NCBI GenBank assembly: GCA_013202975.1
Contig: JABMQY010000038.1
Coordinates: 1-46,945, forward strand
Direction: 5' to 3'
From: Candidatus Saganbacteria bacterium
GTDB taxonomy: Bacteria; Margulisbacteria; WOR-1; XYC2-FULL-46-14
Length of the DNA stretch: 46,945 bases
Shown here: positions 32,933 to 41,434 of the stretch, in pieces
Layout: every line of letters starts with the position of its first letter
Numbering within the stretch: the first letter of the stretch is position 1
Made by a program: the position numbers and the translations under genes
Notes under the pieces: generated by a model
Told to the model about the DNA's origin: nothing
What the model saw: the letters and a program-made list of their open reading frames with translations, nothing else
The model's database searches: none

Positions 32933-32948
32933 AATCCTATCCTCCTAG

Positions 32949-34193
32949 TCACGGGATAACATTTAACACAGCATCTCTTACATTCTTCATCAAAGAAAAA
33001 CTCTCGCCAGAATTGGTGCTTCTATATAGAATATACCCTTTCCTGACCGCATATACAATAGCATTGTCTGACGGCGCAAAGACAATATCATCAACAACCG
33101 TGCTTAAACTGGAAAGTACCGCACTTGAACTTTGCAGGCCATCGGTTGAAAGATAGAGCCCATTAACTGTACCGTATAAAACTCTGTTTGAATCTGTCGG
33201 AGAGACAGCAATTGCATAACATGAGGTTCCAACATGAAATCCGCTATCCCAGTTGTCCCCCCCGTCGGTTGATTTATAAATCTTATAATCATTTGGAACA
33301 CCGGCATAAATAGTATTTCCATCCGCTGAAAGGTCAAAATAATTAACCCACTTACTCTTTAAAGCTGAACCAATGGCAGACCAGCTCACTCCATTATCAG
33401 TACTCTTTAAAAATCCAAGGTTTAAGCTGGTATCAGTTGCAGAGGCATACGAAAAACCAAAGATATACAATATATCTGAATTAATCTTACAGCGCCTTAT
33501 AATAGAATATTCGTTTTTATCATCGTTTGCTCCCAATGTTATCTGAGTCCAATTAGCAGCACCATCAATCGATCGAAAAACACCCCCGTCATAAAAGCCG
33601 CCGTCATTTGAATCGGTTGAGTATCCACCGCTTATTCCAAGAATAACAATATTCGGATCAGTCGGATCGGAATTTATGCAGGTCATTCGGGCATTTTGAA
33701 GCTGATAATTTCGCCTTATCCAGCTGGTCCCCCCATTTGTGGTTTTATATACTCCGGAAGCGGCGCTGGTCACCGGCCCCGGACTCCCCACTGTTGAAAT
33801 ATAAAGGACCTCCGGACTGCTCACTGCAATAGATATGTCGTAAACCTCAGGATATCCTCCCAAAGAATCATGTACTATTCCTGATCTCAACCGAGTCCAA
33901 TTAGATCCTCCATCAGTACTCTTCACCATTCCATTCCTCTCCGTGCCTAAATAAACAGTATTAGGATCGGTCGGATGAACAGACAGAGCCCTAAAAACAC
34001 TGTCCGGATCCGAAGCGGTCGGAACAGATGGGCCAGAAATTATAGTATTACCATTTCCGGCATCATTTTCCGGAGCATTATCCGGACCAATAGCAGTTGT
34101 AGTTGTAGAAGTATTAGAATTTTGACCGCAAGAATATAAAAACAATGAAAAAACTGCTATTATCAATAAGACTAACAAGCTTTTTCGAAACAT
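32949..34193 (-). CDS. Lipoprotein with BNR/sortilin-type beta-propeller
   Basis: The 414-residue protein has a lipoprotein signal peptide (lipobox LYSC, Cys22) and a Thr/Ser/Asn linker, then repeated Asp-box units: KSTDGGSNWTRL, KTTNGGTSWIRR, RSIDGAANWTQI, KSTDNGVSWSAI, KSTDGGDNWDSG, LSTDGLQSS and RSTNSGESFSL. Each follows a PTDPN- or PTDSN-like turn. This is the fold of YCF48/sortilin-type seven-bladed propellers. Sialidase activity is not implied, since the Asp box is structural. It is anchored in the envelope. It lies four bases after the vWA gene and 16 bases before the zinc-ribbon gene. Confidence 0.88.
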   Translation of the reverse strand: MFRKSLLVLLIIAVFSLFLYSCGQNSNTSTTTTAIGPDNAPENDAGNGNTIISGPSVPTASDPDSVFRALSVHPTDPNTVYLGTERNGMVKSTDGGSNWTRLRSGIVHDSLGGYPEVYDISIAVSSPEVLYISTVGSPGPVTSAASGVYKTTNGGTSWIRRNYQLQNARMTCINSDPTDPNIVILGISGGYSTDSNDGGFYDGGVFRSIDGAANWTQITLGANDDKNEYSIIRRCKINSDILYIFGFSYASATDTSLNLGFLKSTDNGVSWSAIGSALKSKWVNYFDLSADGNTIYAGVPNDYKIYKSTDGGDNWDSGFHVGTSCYAIAVSPTDSNRVLYGTVNGLYLSTDGLQSSSAVLSSLSTVVDDIVFAPSDNAIVYAVRKGYILYRSTNSGESFSLMKNVRDAVLNVIP

Positions 34194-34197
34194 TAAT

Positions 34198-35328
34198 TTA
34201 TTTTTTGAACTTATAGTTCTTCTGGCTGGCTTGCTTCCTCAAGGCCCTGATCATGGCCGCATCAAGGGTATCCATTCCCTTTGAGGAAAGCTCTCTCATC
34301 TTTTTGGCAACATACTTTTTTCGATCTGCATTTAGCTTTTTAATTTTATTTTGGATTTCGGTCCGCTTTTTTGTCTCTTTTGCAACATATTTTTTGCGCT
34401 CCACCATATTCATCTTTTGCATATTCTTTGGCAATTCTTCTTTTTTAATCTTTTCTATATCTACCTTATTCTCTTTCACTGCATCAACTAAGTCCCAAGA
34501 GGTAGCCCTATAATATTTGGAAGCCTTAGCAACCGACCTTTGTAGCGGGGCTCCCGGAGCAGCCATTTTGGCATTCGTTTCTTGAGCAGCCTGGCGGGCA
34601 AAACTTCTTTCTCCCTCTGCACCATATGGGATATAAGTTTTATTCAGGGAAAGACCAAGTTTCTCAATTTCTTTATCTTGCGGTGAGGAAATATGGACAG
34701 CTTTCTTATCCTGGTCAATATTCATGTACTCTCCGCCGGTTATAATTGCCCCATCTTTCCACTTCGTCTCAACACCTTGTTTGAAATTTCCACAATAAAT
34801 AGTATTAACAACAATCCCCTTGCTCTTTGCAAGTCCACCGGCATCCTTATAATTGACCTCTCCCTGAGTAAACTCTTCGTTTCCTGCAATAAAAACAATT
34901 TTTAGATCATTCCTATATTTACTCCATTTAAGTTTTTTGGTGGCATCCTTAATTACTGCTCCGCAATATTCACTCCCCCCGTTTGTGGTTAGGCCAAAGA
35001 GTTCTTCGGAAATCTTATCAAGATCATAAGTAAAAGGGGTAACCTGTCTAATATATCCGCTGCTGGAGCTCAACCCGTTGTTGCCGTATTCATAAAGAGC
35101 CACATAGAGCATGGGCTCTCGTCCATCTTGTTCGGCATCAGCAAGCTCATTTACAAATTTCCACAACTGGCTTTTGGCCTGAGAAATTAGACCATCCATA
35201 CTATTTGACGTATCCAGCAATAAGGCAACCTGGATAAGCGGGATTCTTTTGCTAGCAGAAACGGATTGAATTCCAAAAGATGAGAAACAGAAGAAAAACA
35301 ATAAGACTAATAAGAACATTTTTTTCAT
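34198..35328 (-). CDS. Exported von Willebrand factor A domain protein
   Basis: The 376-residue protein has a signal peptide (residues 1-26, ending SVSA) and a vWA domain beginning with LIQVALLLDTSNSMDGL (MIDAS D-x-S-x-S). A conserved segment GGSEYCGAVIKDATKKLKW and IVFIAGNEEFTQG follow. The last 120 residues are Lys-rich and probably helical (QKMNMVERKKYVAKETKKRTE). I place the start at ATG 35328, eight bases after AGGAGG; the frame runs on to 35364 but those residues precede the signal peptide. It heads the operon with the BNR lipoprotein, zinc-ribbon, CDF and MFS genes. Function unknown; vWA and beta-propeller pairs usually form surface assemblies. Confidence 0.88.
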   Translation of the reverse strand: MKKMFLLVLLFFFCFSSFGIQSVSASKRIPLIQVALLLDTSNSMDGLISQAKSQLWKFVNELADAEQDGREPMLYVALYEYGNNGLSSSSGYIRQVTPFTYDLDKISEELFGLTTNGGSEYCGAVIKDATKKLKWSKYRNDLKIVFIAGNEEFTQGEVNYKDAGGLAKSKGIVVNTIYCGNFKQGVETKWKDGAIITGGEYMNIDQDKKAVHISSPQDKEIEKLGLSLNKTYIPYGAEGERSFARQAAQETNAKMAAPGAPLQRSVAKASKYYRATSWDLVDAVKENKVDIEKIKKEELPKNMQKMNMVERKKYVAKETKKRTEIQNKIKKLNADRKKYVAKKMRELSSKGMDTLDAAMIRALRKQASQKNYKFKK

Positions 35329-35352
35329 GATTTGATACCTCCTGATAACTAT

Positions 35353-35368
35353 ATTATACCTCATTATA
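35353..35368 (-). promoter_or_regulatory. Twin -10 boxes before the vWA operon
   Basis: Two perfect TATAAT hexamers (35363-35368 and 35353-35358) sit in a 10-base direct repeat GAGGTATAAT. The -35 region is weak (CTGTTT, 35387-35392). The message has a normal leader with AGGAGG. Confidence 0.5.
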
Positions 35369-35380
35369 CCTCTAACCAGC

Positions 35381-36460
35381 TTATGAAAACAGAGCTTTCG
35401 TCTTCAAACAGACCCTCACCAGCATCAACATAACCGGGACTTCAATTAAAACCCCAACCACTGTTGCCAGAGATGCCCCTGAAGACAAACCAAATAATAT
35501 AGTAGAGGTTGCAATCGCTACCTCAAAATGATTACTGGCGCCAATTAAAGCAGAAGGGGCAGCATCGCGATAAGGGAGTTTTAGCTTTCTTGCTGCAAAA
35601 TAGGTTATTCCAAAAATCAGGCAGGTTTGGATAAAAAGAGGAATCGCGATCAAAAATATTGTTTGCGGCTGGCTAATAATCAATTCGCCTTTAAAAGAAA
35701 ACAACAAAACAAGGGTAAATAGTAATGCTGTTATTGAAATAGGAGTTAAAAAATGAACAAACTCATCCTCAAACCATTTCATCCCTTTTTTTGCAATTAT
35801 CAGTTTGCGGGAAAAATACCCCAAAAGCAATGGCAGGCCTACATAAATTAGAACCGATAAAACAATGGTCTGCCATGGGATCGGCATTAGATTTACTCCC
35901 AAAAGCCAGCTGCCCAAAGGTGCATAAAGAAAAAGCATGGCTAATGAGTTTATCGCAACCATGACAAGAGTATGTCCATCGTTTCCTTTTGCTAAGTGCC
36001 CCCAAACCAGAACCATGGCAGTACAGGGAGCAATTCCAAGCAGGATACATCCGGAAATATAGGAGCGGAATAATTCTACCTGCGATCCATCTTTTAATAT
36101 TTCCACTCCCGGAAGCCAGCCCTTAAATATTACACCCAAAAATAAGGTTGCTATTGCCAGCATGGTAAATGGTTTAATCCCCCAATTTACAATTAGAGTA
36201 AGTAGTACCGGTTTGGGGGTCTTTCCGGCTTTAATAACTTCGGAAAAATCTATCTTTACCATAATCGGATACATCATAAAGAAAAGACAGATAGCGATTG
36301 GAATTGAGACCTGATAAATCGAGATTTTGTCTAAAGTAACGGCCGCCTGAGGGAACAATTTTCCAAGTAAAATACCCAAAACGATGCAGCCGATAACCCA
36401 GAGGGTCAAATATTTTTCAAAAAATCCGAGTTTGCGTTCTTCCTGAACACCTTCTTTCAT
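35381..36460 (-). CDS. acr3: ACR3-family arsenite efflux transporter
   Basis: The 359-residue carrier has ten membrane helices and the ACR3 hallmarks: [51 protein letters not shown] (with the conserved Cys needed for arsenite transport) and [30 protein letters not shown]. It expels As(III) using the proton gradient. I use ATG 36460, which lies nine bases after a perfect TATAAT and matches the usual N-terminus; the frame continues to 36517 but overlaps the ORF6N gene. No arsR or arsC is next to it. It complements the putative arsenical chemistry at 15218-19863. Confidence 0.95.
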   Translation of the reverse strand: MKEGVQEERKLGFFEKYLTLWVIGCIVLGILLGKLFPQAAVTLDKISIYQVSIPIAICLFFMMYPIMVKIDFSEVIKAGKTPKPVLLTLIVNWGIKPFTMLAIATLFLGVIFKGWLPGVEILKDGSQVELFRSYISGCILLGIAPCTAMVLVWGHLAKGNDGHTLVMVAINSLAMLFLYAPLGSWLLGVNLMPIPWQTIVLSVLIYVGLPLLLGYFSRKLIIAKKGMKWFEDEFVHFLTPISITALLFTLVLLFSFKGELIISQPQTIFLIAIPLFIQTCLIFGITYFAARKLKLPYRDAAPSALIGASNHFEVAIATSTILFGLSSGASLATVVGVLIEVPVMLMLVRVCLKTKALFS

Positions 36461-36469
36461 TTGATAGTA

Positions 36470-36475
36470 ATTATA
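36470..36475 (-). promoter_or_regulatory. -10 box of acr3
   Basis: A perfect TATAAT nine bases before ATG 36460, adjacent to the stop of the ORF6N gene. CGAAAA 18 bases upstream is a poor -35. No Shine-Dalgarno follows, so a near-leaderless message is likely. Confidence 0.45.
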
Positions 36476-36956
36476 CCCTAAAACCCATCCTGTTTTTCGG
36501 CTTACTTTCTGTTTCAATCAATTTCCTAATCGCATCAAAAACCAACTGAATCTGTGCTTCGTTCTTTATACATCTCTTTTCAAATTTATCTTCAAGTTGA
36601 GTCAGTTTTTGTGCGAGGTCTTTGTGGGTAGCTAGGACTTGCTTCAATCTTACAAAAGTACGCATAATTGCAATATTAACCTGGACGGCTCTTTTGCTTT
36701 TCAAAACACTTGAAAGCATAGCTACGCCTTGTTCAGTGAACGCAAAAGGTAATTTCCTTCTTCCTCCCCATCTTGAAGTCACAATTTGTGACTTCAAGTT
36801 TGAGGCCACAGAATGTGACCTCAGAACTTTTAACTCTTCTCTAGTAAGCTGGATCATAAAATCCTCTGGAAAGCGCTCCAGATTCCTTCTAACCGCCTGA
36901 TTTAATACCTTAGTTTCAACTCCGTAAAGCTCAGCCAAATCCCGATCCAACATCAC
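36471..36956 (-). CDS. ORF6N-domain DNA-binding protein, N-terminus probably shortened
   Basis: The 161-residue protein starts directly at [37 protein letters not shown] (key [11 protein letters not shown]), the core of the ORF6N domain, and continues with [17 protein letters not shown] and a C-terminal coiled coil ([25 protein letters not shown]). The family is widespread in phages and mobile regions. Normally about 15-20 residues precede the MLD motif. Upstream codons still read FRRENK in frame, reminiscent of the missing IRGQK segment, but there is no start codon before an in-frame stop. So a translated protein must start at GTG 36956 or ATG 36953 and lacks its first strand. It may be a decaying mobile-element gene. 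Confidence 0.75.
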   Translation of the reverse strand: MMLDRDLAELYGVETKVLNQAVRRNLERFPEDFMIQLTREELKVLRSHSVASNLKSQIVTSRWGGRRKLPFAFTEQGVAMLSSVLKSKRAVQVNIAIMRTFVRLKQVLATHKDLAQKLTQLEDKFEKRCIKNEAQIQLVFDAIRKLIETESKPKNRMGFRV

Positions 36957-37123
36957 TTTATTTTCTCGCCTGAAGGTTAAAAATTAAAATTTATAATAAT
37001 TACAACAAAAACTTGAAATCAATTGTATGGGAGGTGGCGAGATCTCGTACAGTTAGTAAAAATCGTTGATAGTTGGCAACCTCAGAATATGCACAAAAAA
37101 CAGCTTACCGTTATCCTGTCTAA

Positions 37124-37219
37124 CTATTCCTCCTCATAAATAGGCATGCCATCGGATCCGATCGGAATTCCTATTAACTCCCAAGCTGGATGCTTATTTG
37201 CAGCTACAAGTCTCATCAT
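37124..37219 (-). pseudogene. Possible gene fragment (C-terminal remnant)
   Basis: A 31-codon frame starting at ATG 37219 (open back to 37249) reads IDVT-like then MMRLVAANKHPAWELIGIP and ends MPIYEEE. The composition is protein-like, but there is no ribosome site and no upstream continuation, because a TGA stands at 37250-37252. It may be the tail of a lost gene. Low confidence. Confidence 0.25.
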
Positions 37220-37314
37220 TAGGGTGACATCGACAATTCCGGCGATAATTCAAAAAAGGATACCGGCTTATATTTTGTTCAGAGAATAATCATACCTTAT
37301 TCAAACATAATAGA

Positions 37315-37344
37315 GTGAAGTTTTTGCAATACTATCGTGATATT
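37315..37344 (+). promoter_or_regulatory. Promoter GTGAAG-N18-GATATT before the 37350 gene
   Basis: Plus strand: GTGAAG at 37315-37320, 18-base spacer, GATATT at 37339-37344, five bases to ATG 37350. It has the same geometry as the minus-strand promoters in this window. Confidence 0.55.
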
Positions 37345-37349
37345 AAGAT

Positions 37350-37805
37350 ATGCAATTTACAACAATTAGAAATTCATTCAGATATTTCAAAATCGCATTA
37401 ACGCACGGAAAAAAAACATACGCACAAGCAAGAATTCAATCTGTCGATCCCCACAAAAACAAACAATCCTTCATTTATAACGATGAAATCATGATCACTA
37501 TCTCAAGAAAATTCGGAAGAGTCCTTCATGAGCCTGGAACTATAAGAGACCGGGTTACAACCTTTGGACGCTCTTTTTATCTTGAGGCTACTCACTTAAA
37601 GGGAATGGAAATTCGTCAAGTTATGATTGCACCCAATGACTGTGAAGGAAGTTGCAGTATTCAAGACGGAAGCGGCCCCATTCACGTCCGCCCTCCTTTA
37701 GGAAAAACAAGTAATGTCTTTACTTTTACAATAAAATTCTGGAACAATAACGAACTAGAGGAACGCCATTGGGTTTTCAGGCATTTAACGGTTGATTCAA
37801 TCTAA
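37350..37805 (+). CDS. Hypothetical protein, leaderless
   Basis: The 151-residue protein is not recognised. It looks like a small mixed alpha/beta or all-beta cytosolic domain (FRYFKIALTHGKKTYAQARIQ, IMITISRKFGRVLHEPGTIRDRV, VFTFTIKFWNNNELEERHWVF). It has a CEGSC pair in the middle and no signal or membrane segment. The start ATG follows the GATATT box by five bases, so translation must be leaderless. It stands alone, convergent with the Cys-rich peptide operon (gap 67 bases, AT-rich, no terminator seen). Confidence 0.6.
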   Translation: MQFTTIRNSFRYFKIALTHGKKTYAQARIQSVDPHKNKQSFIYNDEIMITISRKFGRVLHEPGTIRDRVTTFGRSFYLEATHLKGMEIRQVMIAPNDCEGSCSIQDGSGPIHVRPPLGKTSNVFTFTIKFWNNNELEERHWVFRHLTVDSI

Positions 37806-37872
37806 TTTCTTTTATTAATATAGTTCATAAACGGCAAAAAAAATATTTTCTTTTAATTACTTTCTTCTGACC

Positions 37873-38082
37873 CTAAAATCCAGTCCCTGACTTGCAATTA
37901 CTCTCAGCTCCAATTCCAGAAAGGCATCGATTTGAAGGGGCATTTCCTTGCCCACAACCTGAATCTGCAGTTGTACCACTAGCACAGGAACATGGTAAAG
38001 ATGCAGCATCGCCATTTAAACAAGCTCCGCTTGCAATACTGGCAAAAGAAAGTAAGAATAACTGCGGTTTATTATATTGCAT
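37873..38082 (-). CDS. Cys-rich repeat peptide, RiPP-precursor-like (copy 2)
   Basis: The 69-residue product starts MQYNKPQLFLL (YxxPxL leader motif), then SFASIASGA, then a core rich in Gly, Ser, Ala, Asn and Cys: CLNG, CSCASG, CGQG, CLSG and CKSG. Six cysteines are spaced like those of the peptide at 6688-6933, and each block again shows C-x2/3-G with Ala two to four residues later. The gene starts three bases after the stop of the 38086-38556 gene, so the two form an operon. A strong ribosome site is lacking, so coupling to the upstream gene is likely. A secreted or modified peptide is inferred; no maturase is adjacent. Confidence 0.7.
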   Translation of the reverse strand: MQYNKPQLFLLSFASIASGACLNGDAASLPCSCASGTTADSGCGQGNAPSNRCLSGIGAESNCKSGTGF

Positions 38083-38085
38083 TTT

Positions 38086-38556
38086 TTAGCTCATTTTTAT
38101 AGAAAAACCATCATCGACTCTCTCGATTCGAGATGGGATTCCAGCTTCCACTAAAAGACTCTCAATATGTTCGGCAACCATTATAAATTCGTCTTCAGTC
38201 GGTTCCCCAAAATATCCAGACTTACCATTAAGGATAAGTTTGATCTGGTTTCCATCTCTTTTGGGAACCAAATCAGCATGTGCTCCAATACCTTCAATTT
38301 TACCAACAAAAGCGGTTTGAGCAATTACTCTATGCTTTAAATCAGTATTTCCGGCAATTGCTAACAGTCTTGATGTCCTATTAAAAACAAACTTATGATA
38401 AAGCCAACAGTTTACAGAGGAAGCGCGTAAAAAGAATTCCCTGATATTACCGGCATTCAAAATAACCGGATTATAAAAATTGATTTTTGGCCTGCCTCTG
38501 ACCGCCATAAAAACGCCATTCGCAAAACCCGGGGGCCTCTTTACATTTATTTTCAT
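38086..38556 (-). CDS. Hypothetical protein co-transcribed with the Cys-rich peptide
   Basis: I do not recognise this 156-residue protein. It has no signal peptide or membrane segment. The middle is beta-rich (HKFVFNRTSRLLAIAGNTDLKHRV, TAFVGKIEGIGAHADLVPKRDGNQIKLIL) and the end is helical with an acidic patch (EDEFIMVAEHIESLLVEAG). It ends in VDDGFSIKMS. Its start (ATG 38556) is leaderless, five bases behind a GATAGA -10 box. The gene heads the two-gene unit with peptide copy 2, so it is a candidate processing, binding or immunity partner. That is inference from position alone. Confidence 0.65.
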   Translation of the reverse strand: MKINVKRPPGFANGVFMAVRGRPKINFYNPVILNAGNIREFFLRASSVNCWLYHKFVFNRTSRLLAIAGNTDLKHRVIAQTAFVGKIEGIGAHADLVPKRDGNQIKLILNGKSGYFGEPTEDEFIMVAEHIESLLVEAGIPSRIERVDDGFSIKMS

Positions 38557-38561
38557 ATTTT

Positions 38562-38591
38562 TCTATCTTTCAAATTATCAGGAAATTTCAG
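38562..38591 (-). promoter_or_regulatory. Promoter CTGAAA-N18-GATAGA
   Basis: Minus strand: CTGAAA at 38586-38591, 18-base spacer, GATAGA at 38562-38567, five bases to ATG 38556. It sits directly behind the terminator of the sulfur operon. Confidence 0.6.
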
Positions 38592-38601
38592 GTGATTTTT
38601 A

Positions 38602-38640
38602 GAAAAAAAGGCGCTGTGAGTTTTTATGCTCACAACGCCC
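38602..38640 (-). terminator. Intrinsic terminator of the sulfur operon
   Basis: On the minus strand, arms GGCGTTGTGAG and CTCACAGCGCC (11 bases, one mismatch) enclose an eight-base loop and are followed by seven T residues. It stands 36 bases after the last metY stop. Confidence 0.88.
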
Positions 38641-38676
38641 TTCGCACTTCATTTCTCACTTCGCTACCGCCCAACG

Positions 38677-40159
<1,483 letters not shown>

Positions 40160-40163
40160 TAAT

Positions 40164-40547
40164 TCAGCCTATCTCTTCTTCAACTATCTTTTTATCAACC
40201 ACCTTAAAAGCCTTGAGTTTATTGTCTAGAAGCGAGTAAATCACATAAACAGTATCCGGATCATGGGCTAGACGAACATCTTCTTCTGACAATCTAGCAG
40301 GCGATGCCGGATGACTATGATAGACCGCAATTAATTCTTGACCCTTGCCCCTTGCTGACTTAATGACCCCAAATTGTTCCTTTGGATCAAAAGAAAAATG
40401 CTCTTCGCTTTTATCAAGATTAGTCATACGAAAAATCTCAACGACTTCCCCATCTTTCCCAGCTAAATATCCGCAGGCTTCAAGAGGAGACCCCTCTTTT
40501 GCATGTTTTGCAATTTCCTGTATTATATTTTTCGGAATTATTATCAC
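40164..40547 (-). CDS. hcyD: JAMM/MPN metalloprotease for sulfur-carrier maturation
   Basis: A 127-residue zinc protease of the Mec/HcyD type. The JAMM motif is complete: Glu23 in SPLEACGYLAG, then H77-S-H79-x7-S87-x2-D90 in YHSHPASPARLSEED. Such proteases trim residues behind the Gly-Gly of sulfur carriers; here both carriers of the operon have such tails. The start is GTG, overlapping the hcyF stop (GTGA). The ribosome site is poor, so translation probably depends on hcyF. Four bases separate it from hcyS. Confidence 0.93.
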   Translation of the reverse strand: MIIIPKNIIQEIAKHAKEGSPLEACGYLAGKDGEVVEIFRMTNLDKSEEHFSFDPKEQFGVIKSARGKGQELIAVYHSHPASPARLSEEDVRLAHDPDTVYVIYSLLDNKLKAFKVVDKKIVEEEIG

Positions 40548-41344
40548 TTCAAGTCACACGCTGTCTGTTCATAATCAATTAATTTAGTAATAGTCGGCTT
40601 ATCGGAACATACCGGACAGTTTTTAGATTTTTTAATCTTAACGCTTCGATATTCCATCTTTAAGGCATTAAAAATCAGCAGACGGTTCTCTAAAAGATCA
40701 CCGATTCCAATTATATATTTCAATGCCTCAGCAGCTTGTACCGTTCCGAGCATTCCAGCCACAGCACCGAGTATTCCGGCCTGCGAGCAGGTTGGAACTG
40801 CATCTTTGGGAGGCGGTTCACGAAAAAGACAACGATAACAGGCATTGCCCTGCGTATAGGTAAAAGTCTGCCCTTCGAAACGTAAAATTCCACCGTGTGA
40901 AAAAGATTTTTTTTGCAAAACACAGGCATCGTTGATCAAAAATTTGATTGGAAAATTATCGGTTCCATCAATTACAAAATCATAATCCTTGATAACATCA
41001 ACAATGTTGGTCGAGTTAAGCATTAACTGATGAGCTACAACCTTCACATCCGGATTAATTGCTTCCATCTTCTCTTTGGCAGACAAAACTTTTTCCTGGT
41101 TAATGTCCTTAGTAAAATGAATAATCTGGCGCTGAAGATTGGTAAGATCTACTTTATCAAAATCAACAATTCCTATTGTTCCAACCCCGGCTGCAGCCAA
41201 ATACATTGCCGCAGGAGCACCAAGACCGCCTGCACCGATAATTAAAACTTTGCCGGCCAGCAACTTTTCCTGTCCTTTGCCCCCAACCTGCTTTAATATT
41301 ATGTGCCGGCTATAGCGTTCTATCTGTTCTTCTGATAATCCCAT
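40544..41344 (-). CDS. hcyF: ThiF/MoeB/HcyF-like sulfur-carrier adenylyltransferase
   Basis: The 266-residue E1-like enzyme activates the carrier C-terminus with ATP. It has SRHIILKQVGGKGQEKLLAGKVLIIGAGGLGAPAAMYLAAAGVGTIGIVDFDKVDLTNLQRQI (key GAGGLG and the RQ of NLQRQ), DGTDNFPIKFLINDACV, and zinc pairs CYRC and CPVC. No C-terminal rhodanese domain is present, so sulfur must come from sulfide or another donor. ATG 41344 has AGAAGGAGG. It is separated from the upstream metY by 90 bases that contain two hairpins (41364-41430), and overlaps hcyD by four bases. Confidence 0.93.
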   Translation of the reverse strand: MGLSEEQIERYSRHIILKQVGGKGQEKLLAGKVLIIGAGGLGAPAAMYLAAAGVGTIGIVDFDKVDLTNLQRQIIHFTKDINQEKVLSAKEKMEAINPDVKVVAHQLMLNSTNIVDVIKDYDFVIDGTDNFPIKFLINDACVLQKKSFSHGGILRFEGQTFTYTQGNACYRCLFREPPPKDAVPTCSQAGILGAVAGMLGTVQAAEALKYIIGIGDLLENRLLIFNALKMEYRSVKIKKSKNCPVCSDKPTITKLIDYEQTACDLK

Positions 41345-41363
41345 TTATATCGCCTCCTTCTTG

Positions 41364-41394
41364 GGAAGCCTGCGACAGTATCGTCGCGGCTTCC
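41364..41394. repeat. Palindromic repeat, copy B
   Basis: Arms GGAAGCC/GGCTTCC and GCGAC/GTCGC around the loop AGTATC, with one unpaired T. It equals copy A (16631-16661) except for the A/T to G/C pair at the fifth arm position. No T-tract follows, so it is not a terminator. Confidence 0.8.
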
Positions 41395-41400
41395 ATGCGC

Positions 41401-41430
41401 GGAAACCGAGACGTTTAGTCTCAGGTTTCC
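41401..41430. repeat. Palindromic repeat, related copy C
   Basis: Arms GGAAACC/GGTTTCC and GAGAC/GTCTC around GTTTA, one unpaired A in the right arm. It has the same design as copies A and B but different inner bases and loop. Six bases separate it from copy B. Confidence 0.75.
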
Positions 41431-41434
41431 GAGG

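Larger units (their letters stand above)
36957..37349. other. Gene-poor spacer between ORF6N and the 37350 gene
   Basis: About 390 bases without a confident gene. It contains the ORF6N upstream region with AT-rich -10-like sequence near 36990-37005, a short open frame at 37124-37249 on the minus strand, and the promoter of the 37350 gene at its right end. No RNA gene or terminator was recognised. Confidence 0.6.

Noticed and set aside
36461-36517. Longer start for acr3
   Set aside because: The extension is antigenic to no ACR3 homologue pattern I know, overlaps the ORF6N gene, and a TATAAT promoter lies within it.
41364-41430. CRISPR-like or terminator reading of the paired hairpins
   Set aside because: Only two units, a six-base gap, palindromes without unique spacers, and no T-tract on either strand.
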